From contig CM067358.1 of the NCBI GenBank assembly GCA_034190875.2, forward strand, positions 44,266,543-44,330,542: a DNA stretch of 64,000 nucleotides. Reading direction: 5' to 3'. Below the pieces are notes generated by a model. It saw nothing but the letters and a program-made list of their open reading frames with translations. It made no database searches and had not been told where the DNA came from. Position numbers and translations under genes: made by a program. This document shows positions 53,871-64,000 of this stretch, piece by piece (position 1 is the stretch's first letter; every line of letters begins with the position of its first letter). This DNA is from Urechis unicinctus. Taxonomy: Eukaryota; Annelida; Polychaeta; Xenopneusta; Urechidae.

Positions 53871-54580
53871 GTGCGTGCGAGTGTTTGTTTGTGTCTGTCG
53901 ATTATCTTGCTTTCTTGGGACAAACAATCTAATTACGCTTGATTGAACATAATAAATGTACATTATATTTTACTACCGTGAACAAGGCACCGATTTCAAA
54001 AATTGTGCCGACTGTTTGGAAAGGTTACTCTGATGCGGCAAATAGATGATTGTATCCTTTATCACATTGTGGTATGAAGATAGATCCAACCAAAGATTTG
54101 TCTACTCGCAAATGTTCAAGATCGACACTCGCGTGGTTTTTAGTTGAACAAGTGATTATTGGTTGCGTCAGGATAACCTCTTGACAAGCTGCCACTGCGA
54201 CTCGTAATTTTCTAAGGATTGGCGTAGATGAAGCGTTATTCAACGGGCTTGCTCAGTTCAAGATAACACCATGACCAGGCATGGTCTTACTGAAACATTA
54301 GTCTCTGTTTTATCGTCTCATGCAACTATGAGAAGACTTGACCCCGGCCCACTACACATCCGTGCTGCCCTTTAACACGTCACATTGCATTGATCGTATG
54401 TTGCTGCAGACGTTTATCTAAATATAGTCTGAGTGTATATTGAGTCAAATCACGAACGGCTAGTAGAATCTGGCACACATAAATTGAAATGCTACTTGAC
54501 AGGTCACTGTACTGTGATAAGAGAATAACTGACAATCTAAGGAAGCTTATCAGCAAAATAATAATCCCAGTTTATACATA
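53871..54580. other. Unassigned stretch
   Basis: One minus ORF of 72 codons (54025-54243) lies here. I see no recognisable motif and no clear module match in this segment. Confidence 0.3.
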
Positions 54581-56145
<1,565 letters not shown>

Positions 56146-57330
56146 GGTAATAATCAGAAAGCAACATTATCATTGTGACAGACTACAAGCAGAAACAAAT
56201 TGTTATTGACATAATGCCTGCATCGAAAATTCTATGGCTGTATATTGCTAATTACACACTATGGTTTGTACCACCACCTTAGAATTGTAGTTTGGTGATA
56301 ATAAGGTTGTGTTCCCTGTATGCGCCAATCCTCTCCATATCTCACACAATTACCACCGCTTTCCTCTCAAACTAATCTCACTTCCTTACATAGCCCCTTC
56401 CGAAATGTTGCCATCAATTGAGTATAATGTGAACATTACTCGACCAATATCTACGACGACTAAGCACGAACAGTGAACCTAATAAAACCTAGCTACTTAG
56501 AGTGCAATGACATTTTCCGGCGCTTATTCGTGTGATCATTAGATCATCATATAACTTAAATATCCCTTGACGAGTGCACTCACGATATGCAATCATTGTT
56601 CCGTTCCAATGTAGCTAACCTCGTGTCCAGACGTTTCTTGCTGATTTGCCGGGTTCTAATTTGCCTGTCGGGGTTTTCACAGCTGAGGATGACTTTTCAA
56701 TGATCAATGACCTGGCAGTTAATCTTGTATCATGAGTGCTATCGGTGTTCATAGCTGACAATAAGCATTACGCATTAAGCACAAAGCATTACGGTAGTTT
56801 TTTTCTTGCTGTAAATAGTCAAGTAGTAGACACACAGACGCAAAAGAACTAGGTGGACAATTTCTATTGAAGAGGTGGTCAGCTTCGTATAATATACACC
56901 GATATTCTACATAAAACTTTGGATTTGAAATTCCAGCCATTATTTGCCAGTGATTGAATTCAGCGTTTTCATTGCCAAATATCGTGCCAACATTGTGCTA
57001 CTAGCATTTATTGCACTCCCGGCTGTATTTACGTCAAAGCTGAAGGACAACAACACAAGAGCAGGAGTCGCAATGTTTTCACTACTACCACGCTCTAAGA
57101 ATACCCGGTGCAGCCCATTTATTATGAATATTACGTAGCGTTGCTGCGCCGCTTCCTGTTGCATCAAATATCCGTAAGGTGAAATCGCAAATTTCGATGT
57201 AGTCCAAGTTATGTCATGGGGAACTGATGTTATATATGTAAGAAAATATATCGGGTTTTTAGAAACATGCTTTGTACTGGCACACCTCATACACACCGTA
57301 GAAACATTGATTCCATTCCAAGCCCTTGTT
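56146..57330 (+). repeat. Module C-like block, copy 6
   Basis: Parallels 50120-51190: AGACTACAAGC(A/G)GAAAC near 56180, GTTGTGTTCCCTGTATGCGC near 56305, and TCTATTGAAGAGGTGGTCAG near 56862. ORFs at 56940-57338 (minus, 132 codons) and 56944-57138 (plus) lie here. In the 50.9-kb copy the corresponding frames are interrupted. Confidence 0.65.
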
Positions 57331-58110
57331 TGATCCAAATTGCTGATCAGGTCTCAGCCTTGGCATAACAAACGGCATATTTTCAAGTATGCACCTGTTT
57401 CCATTAGAGGTTCACTATGCTATTATGAAACCACCTGCAACAGAACCGCAAAAAGAAACTTCATGCCTTCCTTGGAGCCAATTTTCATGCTGTGAGCTTA
57501 ACATCCGCTAATTAGGCTCAATATTCCTTGAAACGTGCACACAGCATTTATAACTCGACAAACCGCGTCGTACAATCCGGCTCCGATTTTGTGACAGTTG
57601 GTCTGGTGCAATATTTCTAGGCCTGTTCTGCAGATCAAACGAGATTCAATATGCCTGTCGGCGACTCTTTTGTTTGTGTGAGGTATGACGATGAATCTTT
57701 TGCGATCAGTAAACTAGAAGTTGATATTGTACCATCAATTATATGTGCGTACATTATAGAAAATTGGCTGTGCGCGAGTGAAGTCCTGTGTCCTAACTGC
57801 ACAAGAGCAAACGCAGAGCTCAATAGCATTCTTGCCTGGTGGGTTTACTGACACACGTACACGAAACAGCGTTTTGTAAGATGCAGAAAACATATTTCCT
57901 TAATTCATCGGATAAAACCTGACGTCCCGCTAAAATGTACCAGATTCTTACAAATAGGCTACGTATCAACTTTCTTATTGCCTAATATCGTGACAACGCA
58001 GCGCGGAAAGCCAGCCGTTTGTGCAATCAAGCGTCAAAGTAGTCGAAGCTGATAGGAGTCTTAGCAGACGATAGCACAAAAGCACATTGTGGTGAATGAT
58101 GAGGAGTTTT
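57331..58110 (+). repeat. Module E, copy 5 (diverged)
   Basis: AAATTGCTGATCAGGTCTCA near 57337 parallels 6944. CTTCATGCCTTCCTTGGAGC near 57460 parallels the E core. CAATATGCCTGTCGGCGAC near 57648 parallels 37030. The plus ORF 57651-57851 is not open in the 37.0-kb copy. Confidence 0.65.
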
Positions 58111-58960
58111 GTTGCACCTCGTGCCGTTATTACTCGGCCAAGCTACTTAATGTAGCCGCGGTTATACTTGATGCTTCTCACAAAAGTAATAAACATAAAC
58201 TCGTCGTTAGAGTAAAGGAAGGCAGCTGTATGTAATTTTGCTATTAAAATAACTGTGTACCTGCAGCAGCACATTGGATGTGTATTGATGTAAGTGTGCT
58301 CTCTATCAACGCGTAAAACTGCAGCACTATGCGAAGTTGGATCATTGACCTACATTAAGTGACATTGGTGTTTCCCATGGCTATAATATGGTCGTGAACA
58401 ATGTCCGCCTTTTGCTGTAATAACGTATGCGGCTTGTGCCAATGCTCTCCCTGGACCCTTGAAGTTTTTAAATCTCTTTGACTTTCAATTATGAAAACAA
58501 ATGAGATTCGCAGAAGGCTTGTACCAATCGTCGTTGTTAATCCGTCACCATCTTGACACTGCCTTGCCTTGTGTTATGTACCAGCATGTCAATAATGTAG
58601 ACCATTAGGCATGATGAACCAGTATGCCCATGATAAAGGTTCGGCAATCTCGCAACAATCAATAACATGCAATTCACACCTTGCTTATTACATCTCGTAA
58701 ACCCATTCGATCGTAAAATATTCAGACATAGTAGTGGAAATTTCTTAGGTTGAGGCATTAAACTTGAAAAGAGGCGAGTCAGTCTTTAATCGTACGAGAG
58801 TGCTGAAAAGGCTGTGCTCAATACTCAAGCCTCATTATGTATGTCCCATTGTCACGATCATAAATAATCCTTTCATAGGGCCATTGTATCGTCAGCGAGG
58901 AACCGAAATGAATGGAAGCAGCTTCAGAAGGTACATTTTAGTGTCAGACCCTACCACATG
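58111..58960 (+). repeat. Module C internal fragment and unassigned DNA
   Basis: 58105-58230 parallels 16655-16800 and 41870-42000 (GCACCTCGTGCC, TGTAGCCGCGG). Beyond about 58400 I see no clear match. A minus ORF of 73 codons (58537-58758) is unsupported. Confidence 0.5.
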
Positions 58961-60280
58961 ACAGCTATGGGCAATGAACTGCGGTGCTGTTTTTTTCCCG
59001 TGATTTGCTAAAAGTGTTTGCTACTAATGTTTGCTATTGGTTGTGTTGTGTTGATGTACTGCCGCATTGCATCGTGCTCAATGAAGTAGCTGTGTGCCAA
59101 ACACCTACACTGTAGGTATGATAACATCCTTTTATTTATTTATTACTGATTATACAACAGTAATGCTTATTGGCCTATTTATCTGAAATGCGATTATATT
59201 ATATAAGTGTCACTTCTCTCATACGCTTACATTAGGCATTTTAAACACCTCATCAAAAAAAAGCCCAATCTTATAATCCTTTATTCTACGAATGTGGTGA
59301 CTCAAATGGCCTAATCTTGTCCTGTGCACAGAACAATGCATTCATATTCGGCTATCAAATCCGCCAAAATCTCACAAGGAGCCCCGTAAATCAGCATTAA
59401 CACATGATGACGAGTCAGACAGTGTAGTCAACTATCATAAGCTATCACACATAACATTCCGGCAAGAAAATGTTTGCAATATAGCAGCACGCGCTAAACT
59501 AAACATGCCTACCAGGCCCAGCATTAAAGAGTTTGTGCAAATGCGCGTATGCGTAATGCAGGAAAATCATGCGAAATAAAACACAAAACTTTAGAATGAT
59601 GAGCAATTGGATTTTCTTTAATGCTGACTGAGTTCCGGGCAAAGTCTTAACCGAGCTGCAAGTTATTCAACCAAACAGTCGTATTACTCTCCTTTCCAGC
59701 CTTTTCTGTGCGTTGCGTATTGGAATTTGCAATCAGATGCCTAATTATTTGCGAGCATAGTTACACTAGTGAAACTTAATGAAAATCGAGCGATGATGTG
59801 GTTAGCCCCAATATAACACGAAAGCAACTGCAGCCAGTCAATGTATTCCTCCGTAAACCATGCAGCAAATACTACACATAATAAACCAATAGATCCATGC
59901 TCATATACACGGTTCAAGATGTAAAAGTTTATACTTTCCTGTTGAGGCAAATCATCAGAAACGTCGTCGGCTATGAGAATGCGCACTCTTCAACGTTCCG
60001 TTGCTTCTAGATTGCTATCCAAATATAAGTTAAGATCAAGAGAAGATCGGTAGGTCGTTTGAATGTGGGTATCTTCACCGTACGGTTTCACACCAAACCC
60101 ACTTTTTCTACCTATATAATCGTTTTAAATACTGTAAGGATGTCTAGTTAACAGGTTAAGCGGACAATTAACACTAACAAATAGGCTTAGAATCGCTTAT
60201 CGTACAAATTATCACGAGAAATATAAAAGTATTATTAAGAAGATTTCAAGCCTTATACACAAAACCTTTTTCTCGGTCGT
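58961..60280 (+). repeat. Module F and B tail, oldest copy
   Basis: GCCGCATTGCATCGTGCTCA near 59062 parallels 37610. GTCACTTCTCTCATACGCTT near 59209 parallels 8236 and 47229. TTAAGCGGACAATTAACACT near 60155 parallels the B tail at 13690 and 38518. Divergence is high, but landmark order is kept. Confidence 0.6.
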
Positions 60281-61899
60281 GAGCATTATTTAACTAATCT
60301 CAACGTGTTTTATCCCACCTACTATGCACTCGTGTCTTGCTAGCCGTAATATCCATACGTTCCCATCACACACACACCCCATTGCTATATGGATTAGTAC
60401 ATACAGAAAGTCAAATGCTATCAGATGTTTGTACTGCATCGAATCAATAGATATACCACGTAACAGCTTCCGAACCAAAATGAATAATGAGCCTGATTCA
60501 ATGTGTTATGTTTTACTGGGTGCGTATGGTGTGACGGCAGCTGGTGAAATCAGCTGGTAGTCTGTGCATCTTCTAAGGCATAACGTTAACCCACTTTTTC
60601 TTATTTCGATGCAATATTGTAACGCTCAATAATGCAATCATCATTACACCGCGCAATCGATATTCAGCACTATAGAGAATCGGGTTGAATAATACGAGAC
60701 GACAGCCTAGTGACAGCGTGCAAGAAATCTACGCAGTTCAATGGTCAATAATTTTTCAAGTGCATGCGCATTTGGCCCATCATCATTTGGCCATTATTAT
60801 CATATGAAACTTCACATATCATTGTTTCTTCAATGTTTGTAGCGAATCACTATACGTATCTTAAACCAGCGACTAATCAGCCGTTAAAACCTACTTTGTT
60901 ACAATCAAGATGATCTCACCCGGTAAATAAACCCCTTCAGTCTCAAGCTGGGTGCGCCATCTCTGCAAAGGTAATTTTACTCGGGTATATACACATTTAC
61001 AAGAAATATTGGGTTACGTCATCAATATATAATAATTCAAAATAATTGCCGGTATGCTGGATTTCACAACACAGCCTAGCTCTGTGTATGCGTCTAATGA
61101 ACCAATTTCCGTTGTACATCTTTCAGCTAACGTATATCTATTCCGCAATGCGGCAGTCTCTTCTTGGCCGTGTGGGTTTATGCGCTGTATAAATCCCATT
61201 CTGCTGACACTAGTTGCCCCATTTTTCCCACGGCCCTGCTGTAATGTTTCTCTTGTTTCCATGACGTTTAGCTGCGGTCGAGTTTACTGAAACAATTGTT
61301 TACAATTTCAGGATGAATAAATCGAGTACCGTGCTCGGCAAAATGCGCATCACATGTGAACGACGAGCTAAAGAATACATATGTTAATGTATTACATTCA
61401 CACCGTATCCAGAAATAACCGTTATGGGACAGAACAAAATAAATACTGGATATTTACGTTTCTAAAAACGAGGATATACCGCGAGGCTGCAGATTAATGG
61501 CAAAAGGCGATTTGATGCAACTCGTACCATCGCTACCGGGGCAACCAATGCGCAGTGTGCACAGAGGTCACGCATCATATAACGTATTCGGTGAATATAT
61601 TACACACTAGATAACGTACCAGCTGCGTTAACCGTCGTACACGTTGAAAGGTTTCCTCCGTTGCAATTGCTGATGCGTAATAGTAAGCCAGTAACAGCAA
61701 ACATATAGGTATTTTTCTATTGCTCTGGAGGGTACAGAACTTGAAGAGGCAGCTGCTTGAAATTTAGCTGCCTAAGTATGTGGCCAGGGTGAAGATCAGC
61801 CAGTTGTCTGCAGTTACACGCATGGGATGCAATAAGAGAAGCCGGTGCACTATCAACACGTGGATGCGAGCATCGATACACAGGTAGATGCTTGTGGGG
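60281..61899. other. Highly decayed repeat-family DNA, mostly unassigned
   Basis: 60320-60490 resembles 51170-51320. 60640-60900 carries faint module E signals (ATCGATATTCA, CTACTTTGTT). 61500-61640 and 61800-61870 carry faint module C signals. Opposing ORFs 61014-61262 and 61054-61290 are unsupported. No promoter or terminator is identified. Confidence 0.35.
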
Positions 61900-62215
61900 C
61901 AGGTGGTTAACGGCCTCCCAATAGTGGAATAAGACGGTGAAATAGCTGGGGTTGTTTATTGAGATTGATGATATGCGTGACCTTGGTGCGGCCTGGACCT
62001 AAGCCTGCCATTTGCTGTTATCAATCATACTCCATCTGTCAATGTGGTCCTGGGATTCAAAAGACAGGGGAGCTATCACTTGTTCCTGGCTTAACAATCC
62101 CCCTATCCCATTTGGTGCCCCGGCCCATTTTTTGGGAAAGCCGCTACATGCCTGGATGATAGCATATGATACATACCAGCACCACGATTCCAAAGCCAAG
62201 TAAACACAGTAAAAG
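61900..62215. other. Transition from repeat region to gene-proximal GC-richer DNA
   Basis: Base composition rises noticeably in G+C from about 61930 onward. Two overlapping ORFs of 63-66 codons on opposite strands here match nothing I know and are probably chance. The promoter of the receptor gene may lie here, but no TATA box or other core element can be assigned with confidence. Confidence 0.3.
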
Positions 62216-62569
62216 GTGCCCCTCTATCGCACGCCAACCGCGACCGGCCATGCTTCCACATGCCTCGCTCCAACTACAAGTAAACGGTGGCTTTTTCTCC
62301 TTTCGCTTAGCCAGCTACTTCCACACAGGATGGGGAAAATCGATGCCGGGTCGGCACGGCTTCTACCGTTCTCGGTTCTGGCTTTTCCTTGCGTGCGAAC
62401 CGCTCTCTACCCAGATGCAGCTGTGGTTGCAGGCTGGCTGGCTAACACTAGGAGGCGCCGTGAAGACACCACAAAAGCGGCGGTAAGCATCGGTGGTCCT
62501 GTCTTAGTCGGCTTGCGACGGAGTCTCCTCCAGCCTCACCGCACTGACTGCTCAACAAATATACTACAG
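62216..62569 (+). other. Probable 5' leader exon of the GPCR gene, possibly coding
   Basis: This GC-richer stretch contrasts with the AT-rich repeats to the left. It ends in CTACAG|GTAAGA, a near-ideal splice donor. An ORF beginning at 62216 stays open to this donor for 118 codons. If the donor is joined to the acceptor AG at 62686-62687, that frame continues with no stop through 18 codons into the receptor ATG. The exon could therefore be 5' UTR with a fortuitous ORF, or it could encode an N-terminal extension. Its product is Arg/Leu/Ser-rich with no domain I recognise, so a UTR is the more conservative reading. The transcription start cannot be placed. Confidence 0.45.
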
Positions 62570-62687
62570 GTAAGAGGAAAATCATTTCTTTAAATTTTCC
62601 GTTGACTTATTCTAATGATCGAAGATTGACTAAATTTATTTCAACCGTTGTTGTAAAGACTTAAGTTGTCAGCGATTTATCTTTCAG
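62570..62687 (+). other. Predicted short intron upstream of the GPCR start codon
   Basis: The donor GTAAGA begins at 62570 after CAG. The acceptor is TTTATCTTTCAG ending at 62687, with a second possible AG at 62692. The length is 118 bp, the interior is AT-rich, and a T-rich stretch precedes the acceptor. It lies 54 bp before the receptor ATG. An intron in the leader with an intronless receptor body is a common layout for animal peptide GPCRs. It is inferred from splice signals only. Confidence 0.5.
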
Positions 62688-62741
62688 TGCAGCAAAATAT
62701 ATCAAAAGGCACTTGGCGGAAGCCATCTTCTACCAGCCGCC

Positions 62742-63914
62742 ATGACAACTTTGGCCACAAGCGTCGGCAACTCATCCGAGTACTATGCACTAGCGAACGT
62801 CTCTAAAGAGGAGGCCATAGGTGTGCAATCACATGATGACGTCATTGCCAAGCACTTGCGGATAATATTGCTGCCTATAATCGTATTTGGAGGAACCATT
62901 GGGAATGGCTTATCCATTGCGGTCTTACTAAGGCCGCGCATGCGTAACACTTCGGTCTACTTTTACTTGGTGGTACTCTCATGTTCTGACAACATTGTAC
63001 TCTACTTCAGCGCGTTTAAAACGTGGGTTTACGAGATATCCGGCCATGAACTACTCCATGTGTCCATTGAAGTGTGCAAAACAGTAGTCTTCATTCTGTT
63101 TTTCGGTTGGTACGCTTCTTCCTGGCTCATCGTATTGCTAACCGTGGATCGATTTGCTGTTGTTTATTCCCCGCTACACAGCGCGTCCCTCTTCACGCTC
63201 TCCAAAGCACGACTTCTATGTGTGGCTCTCCTCTCGTTGATTGTACTTTATAATCTTCACGTGTTCTGGACCTTCACCTTATTCACCCGCAATGATCGTC
63301 TCCAATGTAGCGGCGACCCATCGCTCAAATTTATGGGCTATCCCTTTGAAGTTTTCAAGATGGCCTCCTACTGTTTTTTGCCTTTTTGCATCGTAATTGT
63401 ACTTAACTGTGCCATAATCATTCAGATTAAGCGGACACGCCGTCATTTCGCCGGCCAAAACAGCTGCCATATGGGGGGCAGTACGCGTCATCGGTCTAAC
63501 CCGCTCCACCCCATGCACTCTAAAGTAACCTACATGCTGCTTACCGTGTCCTTCACCTGGTTTCTTATGACCGCTCCTTTCTCCCTCCTCATCTTCCTCG
63601 GAAACATCTACACCAGCAAAACAGGCAAGACCATTATTTTCCTCCTTATGTACACAAATCACAGCGTAAATTTTTTCCTGTACTGCCTCACTGGAAGGAA
63701 ATTCCGCCGAGAACTCAAGCTGCTCTTTAAGCAGGCATGTCGCCGAGGGAAGCCGATTCGCACAACTCCATCGAAAATTACCTTCCGCACTGACATTCAG
63801 CTCCAGCAAGAAAATAATTCAAACAACCTGATTGCTCGGAGTTCAACAAGTAATTCTCACATGAGAAGTGTCAGCAATTCAATACTGATGGAAAATCTAG
63901 CTTCATGTAAATAG
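62742..63914 (+). CDS. Class A (rhodopsin-like) GPCR, probable neuropeptide receptor
   Basis: This is a 390-residue seven-transmembrane receptor in one exon, predicted to sit in the plasma membrane and signal through G proteins. The N-terminus (about 1-38) has two N-glycosylation sequons (N10, N19). TM segments lie near 39-63, 72-97, 109-135, 156-180, 203-229, 262-289 and 294-316. Class A landmarks visible are N55 (1.50), D83 (2.50), C112 paired with C189 of extracellular loop 2, the DRF motif 136-138 in place of DRY, P214 (5.50), P279 (6.50) and NFFLY 310-314 in place of NPxxY. The Trp of the TM6 CWxP motif is Thr (T277). An amphipathic helix 8 rich in Arg/Lys (about 318-332) and a Ser/Thr/Asn-rich tail follow. 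The start is chosen because GCCGCC directly precedes the ATG and because it gives a normal receptor N-terminus. The motif pattern resembles FMRFamide-receptor-like families of lophotrochozoans. The ligand cannot be told from the sequence. No AATAAA is seen before the window ends. Confidence 0.94.
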   Translation: MTTLATSVGNSSEYYALANVSKEEAIGVQSHDDVIAKHLRIILLPIIVFGGTIGNGLSIAVLLRPRMRNTSVYFYLVVLSCSDNIVLYFSAFKTWVYEISGHELLHVSIEVCKTVVFILFFGWYASSWLIVLLTVDRFAVVYSPLHSASLFTLSKARLLCVALLSLIVLYNLHVFWTFTLFTRNDRLQCSGDPSLKFMGYPFEVFKMASYCFLPFCIVIVLNCAIIIQIKRTRRHFAGQNSCHMGGSTRHRSNPLHPMHSKVTYMLLTVSFTWFLMTAPFSLLIFLGNIYTSKTGKTIIFLLMYTNHSVNFFLYCLTGRKFRRELKLLFKQACRRGKPIRTTPSKITFRTDIQLQQENNSNNLIARSSTSNSHMRSVSNSILMENLASCK

Positions 63915-64000
63915 CTGGTTGTAAAAAAAACGACATGCTCGCGAGTGTAGCCAAAATAGCGCACACTCCGATAGGAACTGCAAGACCTTCGTTGCACTCA

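Noticed and set aside
56940..57338. 132-codon minus-strand ORF
   Set aside because: The paralogous DNA at 50950-51190 is interrupted in this frame and no family resemblance is visible.
62166..62486. 106-codon plus-strand ORF in another frame of the leader
   Set aside because: It stops before the splice donor and does not connect to the receptor frame. GC-rich DNA readily gives chance ORFs.
63279..63809. 176-codon ORF on the minus strand inside the receptor gene
   Set aside because: It is the antisense shadow of the GPCR coding sequence. The plus strand has clear seven-transmembrane motifs.

Overview
This is a 64-kb window of AT-rich metazoan nuclear DNA. It holds one convincing protein-coding gene: a single-exon rhodopsin-type (class A) peptide-GPCR-like receptor at the right end (CDS 62742-63914). 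A GC-richer leader precedes it, with a plausible short 5' intron. The receptor's sequence style (DRF at the end of TM3, NxxxY in place of NPxxY in TM7) recalls the FMRFamide/neuropeptide-receptor-like families expanded in lophotrochozoans such as flatworms, annelids and molluscs. I therefore lean towards a lophotrochozoan, but the sequence alone does not settle it. No tRNA, rRNA, CRISPR array or bacterial-type operon was seen.

Almost everything to the left (about 1-61900) is non-coding and built from one family of large, nested, direct-orientation duplications. I name the modules A, A2, C, D, E, F, G and B in the order they follow each other. A fairly complete unit runs from 1 to about 14000. 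Further partial or rearranged units occupy about 14000-38800, 38800-48760, 48760-54580 and 54580-61900, and divergence increases towards the receptor gene. Short ORFs in these modules are not kept open between copies, so I treat them as chance ORFs. All module boundaries were set by eye and are approximate.

The youngest event is a head-to-tail duplication of about 8 kb. The block at 14981-23090 (truncated B + C + insertion + D + GC minisatellite) is repeated at 23091 to about 31330 with very few substitutions. Both copies share the same internal B/C junction. Both also carry the same 1.3-1.4 kb insertion, which contains a decayed fragment resembling the C-terminal part of P-element/THAP9-type transposases and a 34-bp inverted repeat enclosing a (TA)n tract.

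Other structure includes six TA-rich microsatellite blocks, (GA)n tracts, a GC-rich 16-bp minisatellite at three homologous sites, small tandem duplications (38, 189 and 245 bp) and a 21-base G run. Comparing copies shows several mutational events directly: a TA tract grown from under 20 bp to nearly 480 bp, deletion between direct repeats leaving a hybrid copy, and a deletion inside the minisatellite region. The window looks like a decayed, repeatedly amplified intergenic segment next to an intact receptor gene.
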